A stretch of 64,000 nt of DNA, from NCBI GenBank assembly GCA_020636895.1, contig JACJWZ010000001.1:1355501-1419500 (forward strand), read 5' to 3'. Positions within the stretch are counted from its first letter, which is position 1; every line of letters starts with the position of its first letter. Below the pieces are notes generated by a model, which searched no databases, was not told where the DNA came from, and worked only from the letters and a program-made list of their open reading frames with translations. This document shows positions 42,362 to 49,574 of the stretch, one piece after another. The position numbers were made by a program, and so were the translations under genes. Source of the stretch: Thermoleophilales bacterium. GTDB taxonomy: Bacteria; Actinomycetota; Thermoleophilia; Solirubrobacterales; 70-9.

Positions 42362-43693
42362 ATGTGGCAGCGGCCCTCCCCGCAGGTCGCCGAGCTCTTC
42401 CGAGCTGGCTCGCAGCGCCTGCTCGAGAGTGGCGGCGGGGAGTTCTTCGAGCGGATCGACGATGCGAGCCTCGCTCAGCACTCACCGGAGGTGAGCGAGG
42501 ACCCGGCCCTGCTCGGCACGTTCCGACGGGCGAACCGCGCGCTCGTCACGCACTGGGTCGCCTCGAATGTGAGAGACCCCGGCGCTGAGGTTTCCCCCTT
42601 CACGGGGCCCGAGCTGGAGGCGCTCGTGCGCGATCTGGTCCGCCGCGGTCTCGACCTGCAGGCCCTGGAGCCCTTCCGCAGCGGCCAGAACGCCGCCTGG
42701 GAGGCGTGGATGGCGCTCGCCTTCGAGCTCACCGACGACATCGCCGACCTACACGAGCTGCTCGAGGTCTCCGCCCGATCGATCTTCGCCTACGTCGGGG
42801 CGACGATGGCTGAGACGGTCGCGATGATCGCCCGCGAGCGCGAGGAGCTGGCGCTCGGGACCAGCGCGGAACGACTCGAGACGCTGACGCTGATCCTCGA
42901 CGGCGAGCCCATCGACGTCGCCCGGGCGGAGCGGCGGCTGGGCTACGTGCTCGAGCAGCCGAATCCCCACCTCGCCGCGATCGTCTGGAGCGACGACCTC
43001 GACCCCTCCGAAGACACCCTGCGGGAGATCGCGAACGCGCTCGCCGATGCCTGCGGCTCGGCGCGCGCACTGAGCATCGCCGCCACCACCCATTCGCTGT
43101 GGGCCTGGATCCCGGCGCAGCGGGAACCGGACGCCGCGGAGATCGAGGCGCTGCTGGCCGACCACCCCGGCGTGCGTGTGGCGCTCGGTTCCCCGGAGCC
43201 GGGGCTCGTCGGGTTCCGGCGGAGCCACGAGGAGGCGTACAGCGCGCAGCGACTTGTCAGCCGGCTCGACTCGCCCCTGCGCGTCGCCCGCTACGAGGAA
43301 CTACGGCTCGTCTCCCTCGTCAACCAGGACGAGGCGCAGGCCCGCACCTTCGTCACCGAGGTACTCGGCGAGCTGGCCGAGGCACCCGGGGTTCTGCGGG
43401 AGACGCTCCGCAGCTACCTGCGTCTGCGGTCGAACGCCTCCCAGACCGCCGAGGCCCTGTTCGCGCACCGCAACACGATCATCGCCCGCGTATCCAAGGC
43501 GAGCGACATGCTCCCGCGCCCGCTCGAGGACTCAGCGCTCGAGGTCGGTGTCGCGCTGGAGGTGCTGCACGTGAAGAGTGGCGGCGCGGGCGCGGATTCC
43601 GTCGGGTCACCCGGAACCGCGTCCAGAGGAGGAGGAGGAGGAGGAGGAGGAGGAGCGGCGCGCGCTTCTCTCAGCCGAGCTCGACGCCGATGA
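42362..43693 (+). CDS. PucR/CdaR-type transcriptional regulator
   Basis: A 443-residue regulator. Residues 1-180 are a helical sensory region, 185-300 a GGDEF-like degenerate region, and the C-terminal HTH_30 (VLRETLRSYLRLRSNASQTAEALFAHRNTIIARVSKASDML) is the PucR signature. The last ~35 residues are a Gly/Ala/Arg tail made by a GAG repeat. Divergent from the monooxygenase, which it probably activates. Its 3' end overlaps the R2lox-like gene by 23 nt on the other strand. Confidence 0.9.
   Translation: MWQRPSPQVAELFRAGSQRLLESGGGEFFERIDDASLAQHSPEVSEDPALLGTFRRANRALVTHWVASNVRDPGAEVSPFTGPELEALVRDLVRRGLDLQALEPFRSGQNAAWEAWMALAFELTDDIADLHELLEVSARSIFAYVGATMAETVAMIAREREELALGTSAERLETLTLILDGEPIDVARAERRLGYVLEQPNPHLAAIVWSDDLDPSEDTLREIANALADACGSARALSIAATTHSLWAWIPAQREPDAAEIEALLADHPGVRVALGSPEPGLVGFRRSHEEAYSAQRLVSRLDSPLRVARYEELRLVSLVNQDEAQARTFVTEVLGELAEAPGVLRETLRSYLRLRSNASQTAEALFAHRNTIIARVSKASDMLPRPLEDSALEVGVALEVLHVKSGGAGADSVGSPGTASRGGGGGGGGGAARASLSRARRR
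43626..43655 (+). repeat. (GAG)10 trinucleotide repeat
   Basis: Ten perfect GAG units encode a poly-glycine run near the C-terminus of the PucR-type protein. As triplets, unit gain or loss would change tail length without a frameshift. Confidence 0.9.
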
Positions 43694-44501
43694 TCGCGAG
43701 GCGGCGCATGAGGCCGCCGAGCGCGAACTCGCGGACCGCATCCATGCTTACGCCAAGCCGCTCGATGTCGGGCCCGCCGTCGCCCGACCCGCTGAGCGCC
43801 TCGGCGACGTGCGGGAGCAGGTCCCCGAGCGTGGACTTCACGACCTCGGCCTGCTCCGGGCGGGAGCGGACCGTCTCGCGGAGGAACCAGACGCCGTAGC
43901 CGATGTGGCGTGTCTCGTCGTGGTGGATGCGGGAGTAGCCGGCGACGAAGCCCTCGAGCAGATCCTCCCGATCCAAGTACTCGGTCGAGAACTTGAAGGT
44001 GGTGAGGCCGAGCGTCCCCTCGAGGATCAAGTGGTAGATGGCCACGAACCGCACCTTGGCCGCCAGATCCTCCGGAGCGGCGACGAGGGCGCGATGCGCT
44101 TGGACGAGCGCGACGTCGAAGATCTGCTCGAACGCCGGTGAGACCTCCCGCCGGGCCCTCCCGACATGCGAGGCGACGGTCGCCGGCGAGGCGACGACCT
44201 CGTCCTGGAAGCGGGCGTAGAACTGCATGTGGCGGGCCTCGTCGACCTGCTGGGTCGCCAGGAAAGTCGCCTCCTCCTCGCTCCCGTAGGCACCGACCAG
44301 GCCCGAGAACTTGGTCGTGATCCGCTCCTCGGCGACCATCAGGGACGCGAGCAGCCAGTAGATCAGCCCCCGATCCTCGGAGTCCATCGCCCGCCACTGC
44401 TCGCGGTCGCGTTCGAGGTCGACCTCGAACGGGTTCCACTGCGAGCCCTCCCATCGCCGGTAGAGCGTCTGCGGGTCGTTCAGCTGGATCTCGTCGCTCA
44501 T
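43671..44501 (-). CDS. R2-like ligand-binding oxidase (R2lox-like, ferritin fold)
   Basis: A 276-residue di-metal carboxylate protein. The start YRRWEGSQWNPFEVDLERDREQW is typical of R2lox rather than true ribonucleotide reductase R2. Metal ligands are visible in MVAEERI, DEARHMQFY, YHLILEG and DETRHIGYG (E, ExxH, E, ExxH pattern). The Tyr in YHLILE is five residues before the Glu, the spacing of the cross-linking Tyr in characterised R2lox. It follows ArsR and the Cys-rich peptide, with a GGAGGTGG ribosome site. Probably Mn/Fe; substrate unknown. Confidence 0.85.
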   Translation of the reverse strand: MSDEIQLNDPQTLYRRWEGSQWNPFEVDLERDREQWRAMDSEDRGLIYWLLASLMVAEERITTKFSGLVGAYGSEEEATFLATQQVDEARHMQFYARFQDEVVASPATVASHVGRARREVSPAFEQIFDVALVQAHRALVAAPEDLAAKVRFVAIYHLILEGTLGLTTFKFSTEYLDREDLLEGFVAGYSRIHHDETRHIGYGVWFLRETVRSRPEQAEVVKSTLGDLLPHVAEALSGSGDGGPDIERLGVSMDAVREFALGGLMRRLAIIGVELG

Positions 44502-44529
44502 TCCACCTCCGCCACGGGCAACCGCTCGG

Positions 44530-44745
44530 TCAGGACTCCCGTTCGGCAGCGCCCTGCGCGCCCGCGACACGGTGTTCGCGAGCCGGCCCCCCGTTGCCGT
44601 CGCGACCCTGCGCGCAACCGCATTCCCCGTCATCGGCCTCGCCGCAGCAGTCCTGCTTGGCTTCGGGCTCGCAGCAGTCCGCCTGTGCCTCATGCGTGCA
44701 GCAGCCGGACGTCGTTGCGGCATCGATGAGGGCTAGGTCAGCCAT
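44530..44745 (-). CDS. Small cysteine-rich peptide in the ArsR operon
   Basis: 71 residues with three CC pairs and one CxC: GCCTHEA, DCCEPEA, DCCGEAD, ECGCAQG, all within residues 14-45. The remainder is Gly/Arg/Ala-rich. ATG 44745 lies inside the arsR end and has a strong GGAGGAG site, so the gene is translationally placed. Probably a metallothionein-like As(III)/metal-binding peptide; no family match recognised. Confidence 0.7.
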   Translation of the reverse strand: MADLALIDAATTSGCCTHEAQADCCEPEAKQDCCGEADDGECGCAQGRDGNGGPAREHRVAGAQGAAERES

Positions 44746-45086
44746 GCGCTCAACTCCTCCATGGCCTCGGGAAGGACGTAGTAGTAGGCCCAGAGCCCCT
44801 GTCGTTCGGAGCCGACGATACCGGCGTCGCGAAGCTTCTTCAGGTGATGGGACACCGTGGGCTGAGACAGGTCGAAGAGCGGGACGAGCTCGCAGACGCA
44901 GACCTTCCCCGCGTGCTTGCGGAGCACATCGACGAGCTGGATCCGGACGGGGTCGCCGAGCGCCTTCGCGATCGCACCCATCCGCTCGGCCTGCGCACGC
45001 TCGACGTCGGGGTAGACGACGGGCTCGCAGCAGGGCTCGCCGGCCGGCCGCTTCTGCTTCGGGGTCAATTCGAAATCGATGCCCAT
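44733..45086 (-). CDS. arsR: ArsR/SmtB-family repressor
   Basis: A 117-residue winged-helix metalloregulator. The CVCELVPLFDLSQPTVSHHLKKLRDAGIV segment combines the CxC As(III) site of classical ArsR (helix 3) with the recognition helix. An extra N-terminal CCEP pair (residues 19-20) could add ligands. ATG at 45086 fits the family length. It is divergent from arsC over a short AT-rich operator. Confidence 0.93.
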   Translation of the reverse strand: MGIDFELTPKQKRPAGEPCCEPVVYPDVERAQAERMGAIAKALGDPVRIQLVDVLRKHAGKVCVCELVPLFDLSQPTVSHHLKKLRDAGIVGSERQGLWAYYYVLPEAMEELSAWLT

Positions 45087-45098
45087 CGATCTACGTAT

Positions 45099-45127
45099 AT
45101 CTATTGAAAAGACGAAAGTCAATAGAT
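45099..45127. promoter_or_regulatory. ArsR operator candidate
   Basis: A 9-bp perfect inverted repeat (atctattga 45099-45107; tcaatagat 45119-45127; 11-nt spacer) sits in the AT-rich gap between divergent arsR and arsC. Position and symmetry fit ArsR binding. Confidence 0.65.
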
Positions 45128-45167
45128 TAGACTCGCCGCGCAACATGAGAGAGAGGGGATCTGAGGG

Positions 45168-45785
45168 ATGCGACACGTCTTGTTCGTCTGCAATCACAAC
45201 GCCGGCCGCAGCCAGATGGCGGAGGCGTTCTTCAATCGGGATGCGCCAGAGGATCTGCGCGCCGAATCGGCCGGCTCCTCCCCCGGCGATCGCGTTTGGC
45301 CGGCGGTCGTAGAGGTGATGGCGGAGGTAGGTATCGATCTATCCCGGAAGCGCCCGAGGAAGCTGGTCAGGGAGATGCAGCTTCACGCCGACTGGGCCGT
45401 GACGATGGGGTGCGGCGACGTCTGTCCGTACGTCCCGACCACCGTCGAGGCATGGGACATCCTCGATCCGGCCGGGAGGCCGATCGAGCAGGTGGGGGAG
45501 ATCCGCGACTCGATCCGATCGCACGTCGGCGACCTCCTCGAAGCGAGGATCGACGCGATCCGCTCTGACCGCACCGCCCATCAGCTGCGGCTCGAGCAGC
45601 TGCTTCCGTACCTGGCCGACGAGTTCGAGGGAGTCCGATCAGACGGCGAAATCCGATCGTGTGCCGATGCGATCCTGAGCAACTTCGACGACGCGGCCGT
45701 TCGATCCCACGTGTTGACACTCGCCCACAGGCAGACCCGCGAATGCCTCCGCGAAGACTCTTGCGCGGCCCTGGCGGCCGGTTAG
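45168..45785 (+). CDS. arsC: Arsenate reductase (LMW-PTP type) with C-terminal three-helix domain
   Basis: A 205-residue enzyme reducing arsenate to arsenite. The N-terminal domain has the P-loop CNHNAGRSQMAEA (C-x5-R, Cys8) and the resolving cysteines in TMGCGDVCPY, the thioredoxin-coupled type. Residues ~145-205 form an additional helical domain (LEQLLPYLADEFEG...VRSHVLTLAHRQTRECLRED) seen in actinobacterial ArsC proteins, probably for dimerisation. GAGGG precedes the ATG. Confidence 0.92.
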   Translation: MRHVLFVCNHNAGRSQMAEAFFNRDAPEDLRAESAGSSPGDRVWPAVVEVMAEVGIDLSRKRPRKLVREMQLHADWAVTMGCGDVCPYVPTTVEAWDILDPAGRPIEQVGEIRDSIRSHVGDLLEARIDAIRSDRTAHQLRLEQLLPYLADEFEGVRSDGEIRSCADAILSNFDDAAVRSHVLTLAHRQTRECLREDSCAALAAG

Positions 45786-45794
45786 GAAGTTCCA

Positions 45795-46205
45795 TTGACC
45801 GAGAGCAAGCCGACCGTCCTCTTCGTCTGCGTGCACAACGCGGGTCGCAGCCAGATGGCTGCAGGGCTCCTCGCCAGGCACGCCGGTGACCGAGTCGCCG
45901 TCCGCTCAGCCGGCTCCGACCCCGCCGACAGCGTCAACCCGGCAGCGGTCGAGGCGATGAGAGAGGTGGGTGTCGACATCGCGAACGCCGCACCCAAGCT
46001 CCTCAGCACCGACTCCGTTCAGGAGGCCGATGTCGTCGTGACGATGGGCTGCGGGGACGCATGCCCCGTCTTCCCCGGCAAGCGCTACGAGGACTGGGAG
46101 CTCGAGGATCCCGCCGGCAAGGACCTGGACGCGGTACGGCGCATTCGCGACGACATCGACGGCCGTGTGCGCCGGCTCGCATCGGAGCTGCTCGGCGATG
46201 GCTGA
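45795..46205 (+). CDS. arsC: Arsenate reductase (LMW-PTP type), single domain
   Basis: A 136-residue thioredoxin-type ArsC: P-loop CVHNAGRSQMAAG and TMGCGDACPVFPGKRYEDWELEDP, with all three redox cysteines. It lacks the helical extension of the first ArsC. TTG start at 45795 with AGGAAGT just before it. Its end overlaps the aquaporin start. Confidence 0.92.
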   Translation: MTESKPTVLFVCVHNAGRSQMAAGLLARHAGDRVAVRSAGSDPADSVNPAAVEAMREVGVDIANAAPKLLSTDSVQEADVVVTMGCGDACPVFPGKRYEDWELEDPAGKDLDAVRRIRDDIDGRVRRLASELLGDG

Positions 46206-46911
46206 ACCGCCCCTCCGCCGCCGCCTCCTCGCCGAGTTCCTCGGCTCCGCGTTCCTGGCGGCCGTGGTGATCGGCTCGGGGATCGCGGCCGCCTCGCTGT
46301 CGGATGGCAACACGAGCCTCGCCCTGTTCGAGAACGCCGCCGTCACGGCGGCCGGGCTGTTCGCGATCATCTTGATGTTCGGTCCAGTCTCGGGCGGCCA
46401 CTTCAACCCGGTCGTCTCGCTCGTCGACTCGTTCTTCGGAGGGCTCAGCCTCCGCGATGCCTGCGCCTACGTGCCGGCGCAGGTCGCCGGCTGCTTCACC
46501 GGGGCCGTCGTGGCGAACGTCATGTTCGAGCTCAGCGCCATCAGCATCTCGACCACCCACCGGGCGTCGGAGGCTCATCTGCTCGCCGAGGTCATCGCGA
46601 CGCTGGGGCTCCTGCTCGTCATCTTCTCGCTGGCCCGAACCGGCCGCAGCGCGACCGCGCCCGCCGCCGTGGGCGCCTATATCGGGGCCGCCTACTTCTT
46701 CACGAGCTCGACGAGCTTCGCCAACCCGGCCATCACCATCGGACGGATGTTCTCGGACACGTTCGCGGGCATCGCACCGGCTTCCGTTCCGGCCTTCGTG
46801 ATCGCGCAGCTGGTCGGTGGAGTCGTCGCGATAATCGCGATCCTCTCGCTCTACCCGGAGATCACACCGGAGGAAGCGGCGACGGCGACGTTCCCCCGCG
46901 ACGCTGTGTGA
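46198..46911 (+). CDS. aqpS: Aquaporin/aquaglyceroporin (AqpS-like) in the ars operon
   Basis: A 237-residue MIP channel with six membrane segments and two pore loops: GGHFNPVVSL (NPV variant) and FANPAITIGR (NPA). In Sinorhizobium an ars-operon aquaglyceroporin (AqpS) moves arsenite made by ArsC out of the cell down its gradient. The same role is inferred here, since no ArsB/Acr3 pump is in the operon. ATG overlaps the arsC2 stop. Confidence 0.9.
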   Translation: MAEPPLRRRLLAEFLGSAFLAAVVIGSGIAAASLSDGNTSLALFENAAVTAAGLFAIILMFGPVSGGHFNPVVSLVDSFFGGLSLRDACAYVPAQVAGCFTGAVVANVMFELSAISISTTHRASEAHLLAEVIATLGLLLVIFSLARTGRSATAPAAVGAYIGAAYFFTSSTSFANPAITIGRMFSDTFAGIAPASVPAFVIAQLVGGVVAIIAILSLYPEITPEEAATATFPRDAV

Positions 46912-47054
46912 CCAGCTCGGCGGAGCCGTACCTCCCCCGGCGCGCCGAGGCCGAGATCGTGCGGCCGACCATCAGACTCCGTTAGGGCCTCGCCGCCTCA
47001 CCGACCGGCCCCTTGAAACGAAGAAACCCGCTCACACGGGCGGGCTCGAGGCGA

Positions 47055-47094
47055 TACCGCTACGGGGATTCGAACCCCGGTTTCCGGACTGAGA
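47055..47094 (-). other. 3' half of tRNA-Glu(CTC): candidate attachment site
   Basis: On the minus strand TCTCAGTCCGG starts in an anticodon loop (CTC), followed by a perfect T-arm CGGGG-TTCGAAT-CCCCG and the 3' acceptor TAGCGGT with discriminator A. The 5' half of the molecule upstream does not pair (anticodon stem and D-arm broken). Such a 3'-half copy that begins in the anticodon loop is the usual trace left by tyrosine-recombinase integration into a tRNA gene. The intact tRNA-Glu would lie to the right, outside the window. Confidence 0.65.
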
Positions 47095-47326
47095 ATTGGC
47101 TCTACCATGGGCTTTTCGGCTCTCTAGGCGGCTCTCAGTTCGCTCCAATATCTCTCGAGTCACGCACGGTTGGGGCGGTTCGGGACATTTCCCGGGACAC
47201 GCTTTTTCGGCCGACCTGGATCGCGCCATCAGGTGTAGGCGAGGAGGCCCGGGATATCGTCTGCCGGGAGCGGACGAGCGGGCACCGGGCCCGAAAGGGG
47301 AGCGGCCCGAGAAGGACGAGACCGAT

Positions 47327-47356
47327 TTACACCGCCTGGTGCGTTTTTCGTATCCT
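47327..47356 (+). promoter_or_regulatory. Promoter/operator A, shared with P450 promoter
   Basis: TTACACCG and GGTGCGTTTTTCGTAT flank 3 variable nt, ending in a TATCCT -10 hexamer 6 nt before the BtrH-like ATG; cacc/ggtg arms make a palindrome between -35 and -10. The P450 gene has the same elements with the same spacing (50807-50836). The transcript should be leaderless. Confidence 0.7.
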
Positions 47357-47362
47357 TGCTTC

Positions 47363-48433
47363 ATGCCGGTCACCCTCGATCTCCCCCACTCGCTGGCGGG
47401 ACACTGTGGTTCGGGCGCCCTCCGAGACCTGTGCGCCTTCTACGGCCTGTCCTGGTCTGACGAACCGATCTCAGAGGACGTCGCGTTCGGCCTTGGAGGG
47501 AGCCTCGCTTTCACCTACCTGGAGATCCCTGAGCTCGCACCCGCGGCGCCCCCGATCTACCTCGTCGGCCGGTCGGGAGATCTGGAGGTCGACTTCTGCA
47601 AGAACGTCGGTGTGGAGCTAGACCTTCGAGAGACCGACGATCCGGACGAAGCCTGGCAGTGGGTGAAGTCGGAGCTCGACTCAGGACGACCGACCATGGT
47701 GTGGGCGGACATCGCCGAGCTGGACTACCTGCGGGTGAAGATGAGCAACACCCACCACGACATCGTCTTGTGCGGCTATGACGAGAACGAAGGCGTCGTT
47801 CTCGTTGCCGACAACGACCGCGAGGAGATCCAGCGGTGCTCGGGGGGGTCCCTCGCGCGTGCGCGGATGTCGAGCGGCTTCCCCTCCCCCAACCGGAACG
47901 CGACGTTCCTCATGCGGTGGCCGAACAAGCTGCGAGATCCCCGAGAGGCGATCCGAGCCGCGGTCGATGGGAGCATCGTCACCATGCGCACCGCCTCGCA
48001 GTCCGTCTTCGGAGGCGAAGTGACGTCAGGCCTGGCGTCCGTCGATCACTTCGTTGCGCAGTACCCGCACTGGCCAGATCTGTTCGGCGAGGGTCTGCCC
48101 GCAGCCCTCTCGGGCCTCAGGGTTTTCATCGCGAAGGCCGGCACCGGAGGCGCGATGTTCAGAGGGCTCCAAGCAGGCTTCCTCGAGGAGGCGGGCCAGC
48201 TGCTCGGAGACGAGCTTCTTCTGGACGCCGGTGGGCTCTATCGCCGCCTCGAGGCCGAGTGGCTTGGGCTGGCGGATTCGTTTGCGAGCAGTGAGGTCCG
48301 CTCGCAACCCGTCGCAGCTCATGCCAGAGGCCTGGCTCACGTCGAACGCATCGGCGTCCTGGAGCACGAAGGGATCCGCCTGCTCGAGCGTTGGTCGGCG
48401 GGCCCGCCCGCCGACGTCAGGGCGCGGACGTGA
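47363..48433 (+). CDS. BtrH-like (BtrH_N/DUF4872) protein
   Basis: A 356-residue protein. Residues 9-150 match the N-terminal domain of butirosin biosynthesis BtrH: HSLAGHCGSGALRDLCAFYGLSWSDE with the candidate nucleophile Cys15, then GGSLAFTYLE and the NTHHDIVLCGYDENEGVVLVADND segment with a catalytic-type His. The C-terminal half resembles DUF4872. In butirosin, BtrH transfers an acyl group from ACP to the aminoglycoside; here an acyltransferase role is inferred. GTGA overlap with TetR. Annotated start ATG 47363 lies directly after a promoter, so leaderless. Confidence 0.82.
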   Translation: MPVTLDLPHSLAGHCGSGALRDLCAFYGLSWSDEPISEDVAFGLGGSLAFTYLEIPELAPAAPPIYLVGRSGDLEVDFCKNVGVELDLRETDDPDEAWQWVKSELDSGRPTMVWADIAELDYLRVKMSNTHHDIVLCGYDENEGVVLVADNDREEIQRCSGGSLARARMSSGFPSPNRNATFLMRWPNKLRDPREAIRAAVDGSIVTMRTASQSVFGGEVTSGLASVDHFVAQYPHWPDLFGEGLPAALSGLRVFIAKAGTGGAMFRGLQAGFLEEAGQLLGDELLLDAGGLYRRLEAEWLGLADSFASSEVRSQPVAAHARGLAHVERIGVLEHEGIRLLERWSAGPPADVRART

Positions 48434-49068
48434 GCGCCGCAACGAAGGCGACGATCACGCGGGCGGACTCCGCGCTCACACCGAAGGGTGAGCGCCGGGC
48501 GGCCGAGATCCTCGACGCGACCGTCCGTTGCCTCGCGCGGGACGGCTACTCCGCGACATCGATACAGGCCGTCGCCGACGAGGCGGGGCTCCACAAGCGG
48601 GTTGTCCTCTACTACTACGGCTCGAGGGAGGGCCTCTTCGATCGCGTCGTCCGCCACCTAGGTGACGAGCTCTTCGACGAGCTCGAGCGGGAGCTCGGGG
48701 CGCTCGACGACCCCGAGGAGATCGTCGGCCGCGGCTACGAGCGGCTCTGGAAGGTGGTCACCCGCGACCGCCCGCTGGTGATCTCCTGGTTCGCCCTCCG
48801 CGCGGAATCGGTCACCAACCCTACGCTCGCATCGACCGCGCGCTACGTCACCGACCGTTTCCGGGCGCTCGTCAGCGGGCTCATCGACCAGGCGCTCGGT
48901 CGCGGCCGGACCCTGCGGATCGCCCGAGGCTCGCTCGAGGTGCTGATCCTCGCGGGCTTCCAGGGCCTGATCCTCGAGTACCTCGAACGCGGCGATACCC
49001 CTCAGCTGCGCACTGCGATCGACGATTTCCAGATCTGGCTTGCGAGCGTGAGTGAGCCGCCCTCGTGA
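48430..49068 (+). CDS. TetR-family regulator of the BtrH/P450 set
   Basis: A 212-residue TetR protein. HTH region GERRAAEILDATVRCLARDGYSATSIQAVADEAGLHKRVVLYYYGSREGLFDRVV (about 18-70), then helical effector domain. The GTG overlaps the BtrH stop and the gene's TGA overlaps the thioesterase GTG, so the three are one operon. It is the best candidate to bind the palindromes at 47327-47356 and 50807-50836. Confidence 0.92.
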   Translation: MSAATKATITRADSALTPKGERRAAEILDATVRCLARDGYSATSIQAVADEAGLHKRVVLYYYGSREGLFDRVVRHLGDELFDELERELGALDDPEEIVGRGYERLWKVVTRDRPLVISWFALRAESVTNPTLASTARYVTDRFRALVSGLIDQALGRGRTLRIARGSLEVLILAGFQGLILEYLERGDTPQLRTAIDDFQIWLASVSEPPS

Positions 49069-49574
49069 GCGGCAAGGAGCGCAGCACTCCGACGCGGTTG
49101 GTGCACCACCCCCAGTGCATGGGCTGTGGGAGTGAGAACCCGGCGGGCATCGGCGCTCACTACTGGATCGCCGGCGACGGAGTAGAGGGGCGCGTTCGCT
49201 TCGACGACCGGCAGTCGGGGGCCCCCGGTTTCGCGCACGGAGGAGCGGTCGCGACTGTCCTCGACGACCTCCTCGGCTCCCTCCTCTTCGTCCTCGAGCG
49301 ACCGGCCGTGACCGCGAACCTGAGCGTGGATTTCCGCGCTCCCGCGTACCTGGGACGGGACCTCGATCTGCGCGCGTGGTGCGCCGGCATCGACGGGAGG
49401 AAGCTCGACCTGCGCGGAGAGGTCCTGGACGAGGGTCTCGTCATCGCGGCAGGCAAGGGCCTCTTCCTGGAGGTGGAGCTCTCCCATTGGGACCTGCCCG
49501 GTCAGTCCCAATCCCTCACGGAGGGGTTCCTCCCCTGGCAGCAGGGAACCGCCGGGGCCGACCCCCGCCGTTAA
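49065..49574 (+). CDS. PaaI-type hotdog-fold thioesterase
   Basis: A 169-residue acyl-CoA/ACP thioesterase. N-terminal CMGCGSENPAGIG is the Cys-containing start often seen in actinobacterial members; the hotdog core has GAPGFAHGGAVATVLDDLLGSLLF with the HGG(A)-x7-D pattern. GTG start. Last gene of the BtrH operon; its 3' end overlaps the P450 stop by 4 nt on the other strand. Confidence 0.88.
   Translation: MSGKERSTPTRLVHHPQCMGCGSENPAGIGAHYWIAGDGVEGRVRFDDRQSGAPGFAHGGAVATVLDDLLGSLLFVLERPAVTANLSVDFRAPAYLGRDLDLRAWCAGIDGRKLDLRGEVLDEGLVIAAGKGLFLEVELSHWDLPGQSQSLTEGFLPWQQGTAGADPRR

Larger units (their letters stand above)
46912..47362. other. Intergenic region with tRNA remnant; no gene seen
   Basis: 450 nt between the aquaporin and the BtrH-like gene. 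It holds the tRNA-Glu 3' half (47055-47094) and the promoter/operator at 47327-47356. Open frames through it look like shadow translation. The sequence immediately right of the remnant is less GC-rich than the upstream core genes. Confidence 0.5.

Noticed and set aside
43626..43655. Phase-variable switch at the GAG repeat
   Set aside because: Units are triplets and near the C-terminus, so changes would not switch the gene off.
47055..47133. Complete functional tRNA-Glu gene
   Set aside because: Length is right and five of seven acceptor pairs fit, but the anticodon stem and D-arm do not pair. Only the 3' half is intact.
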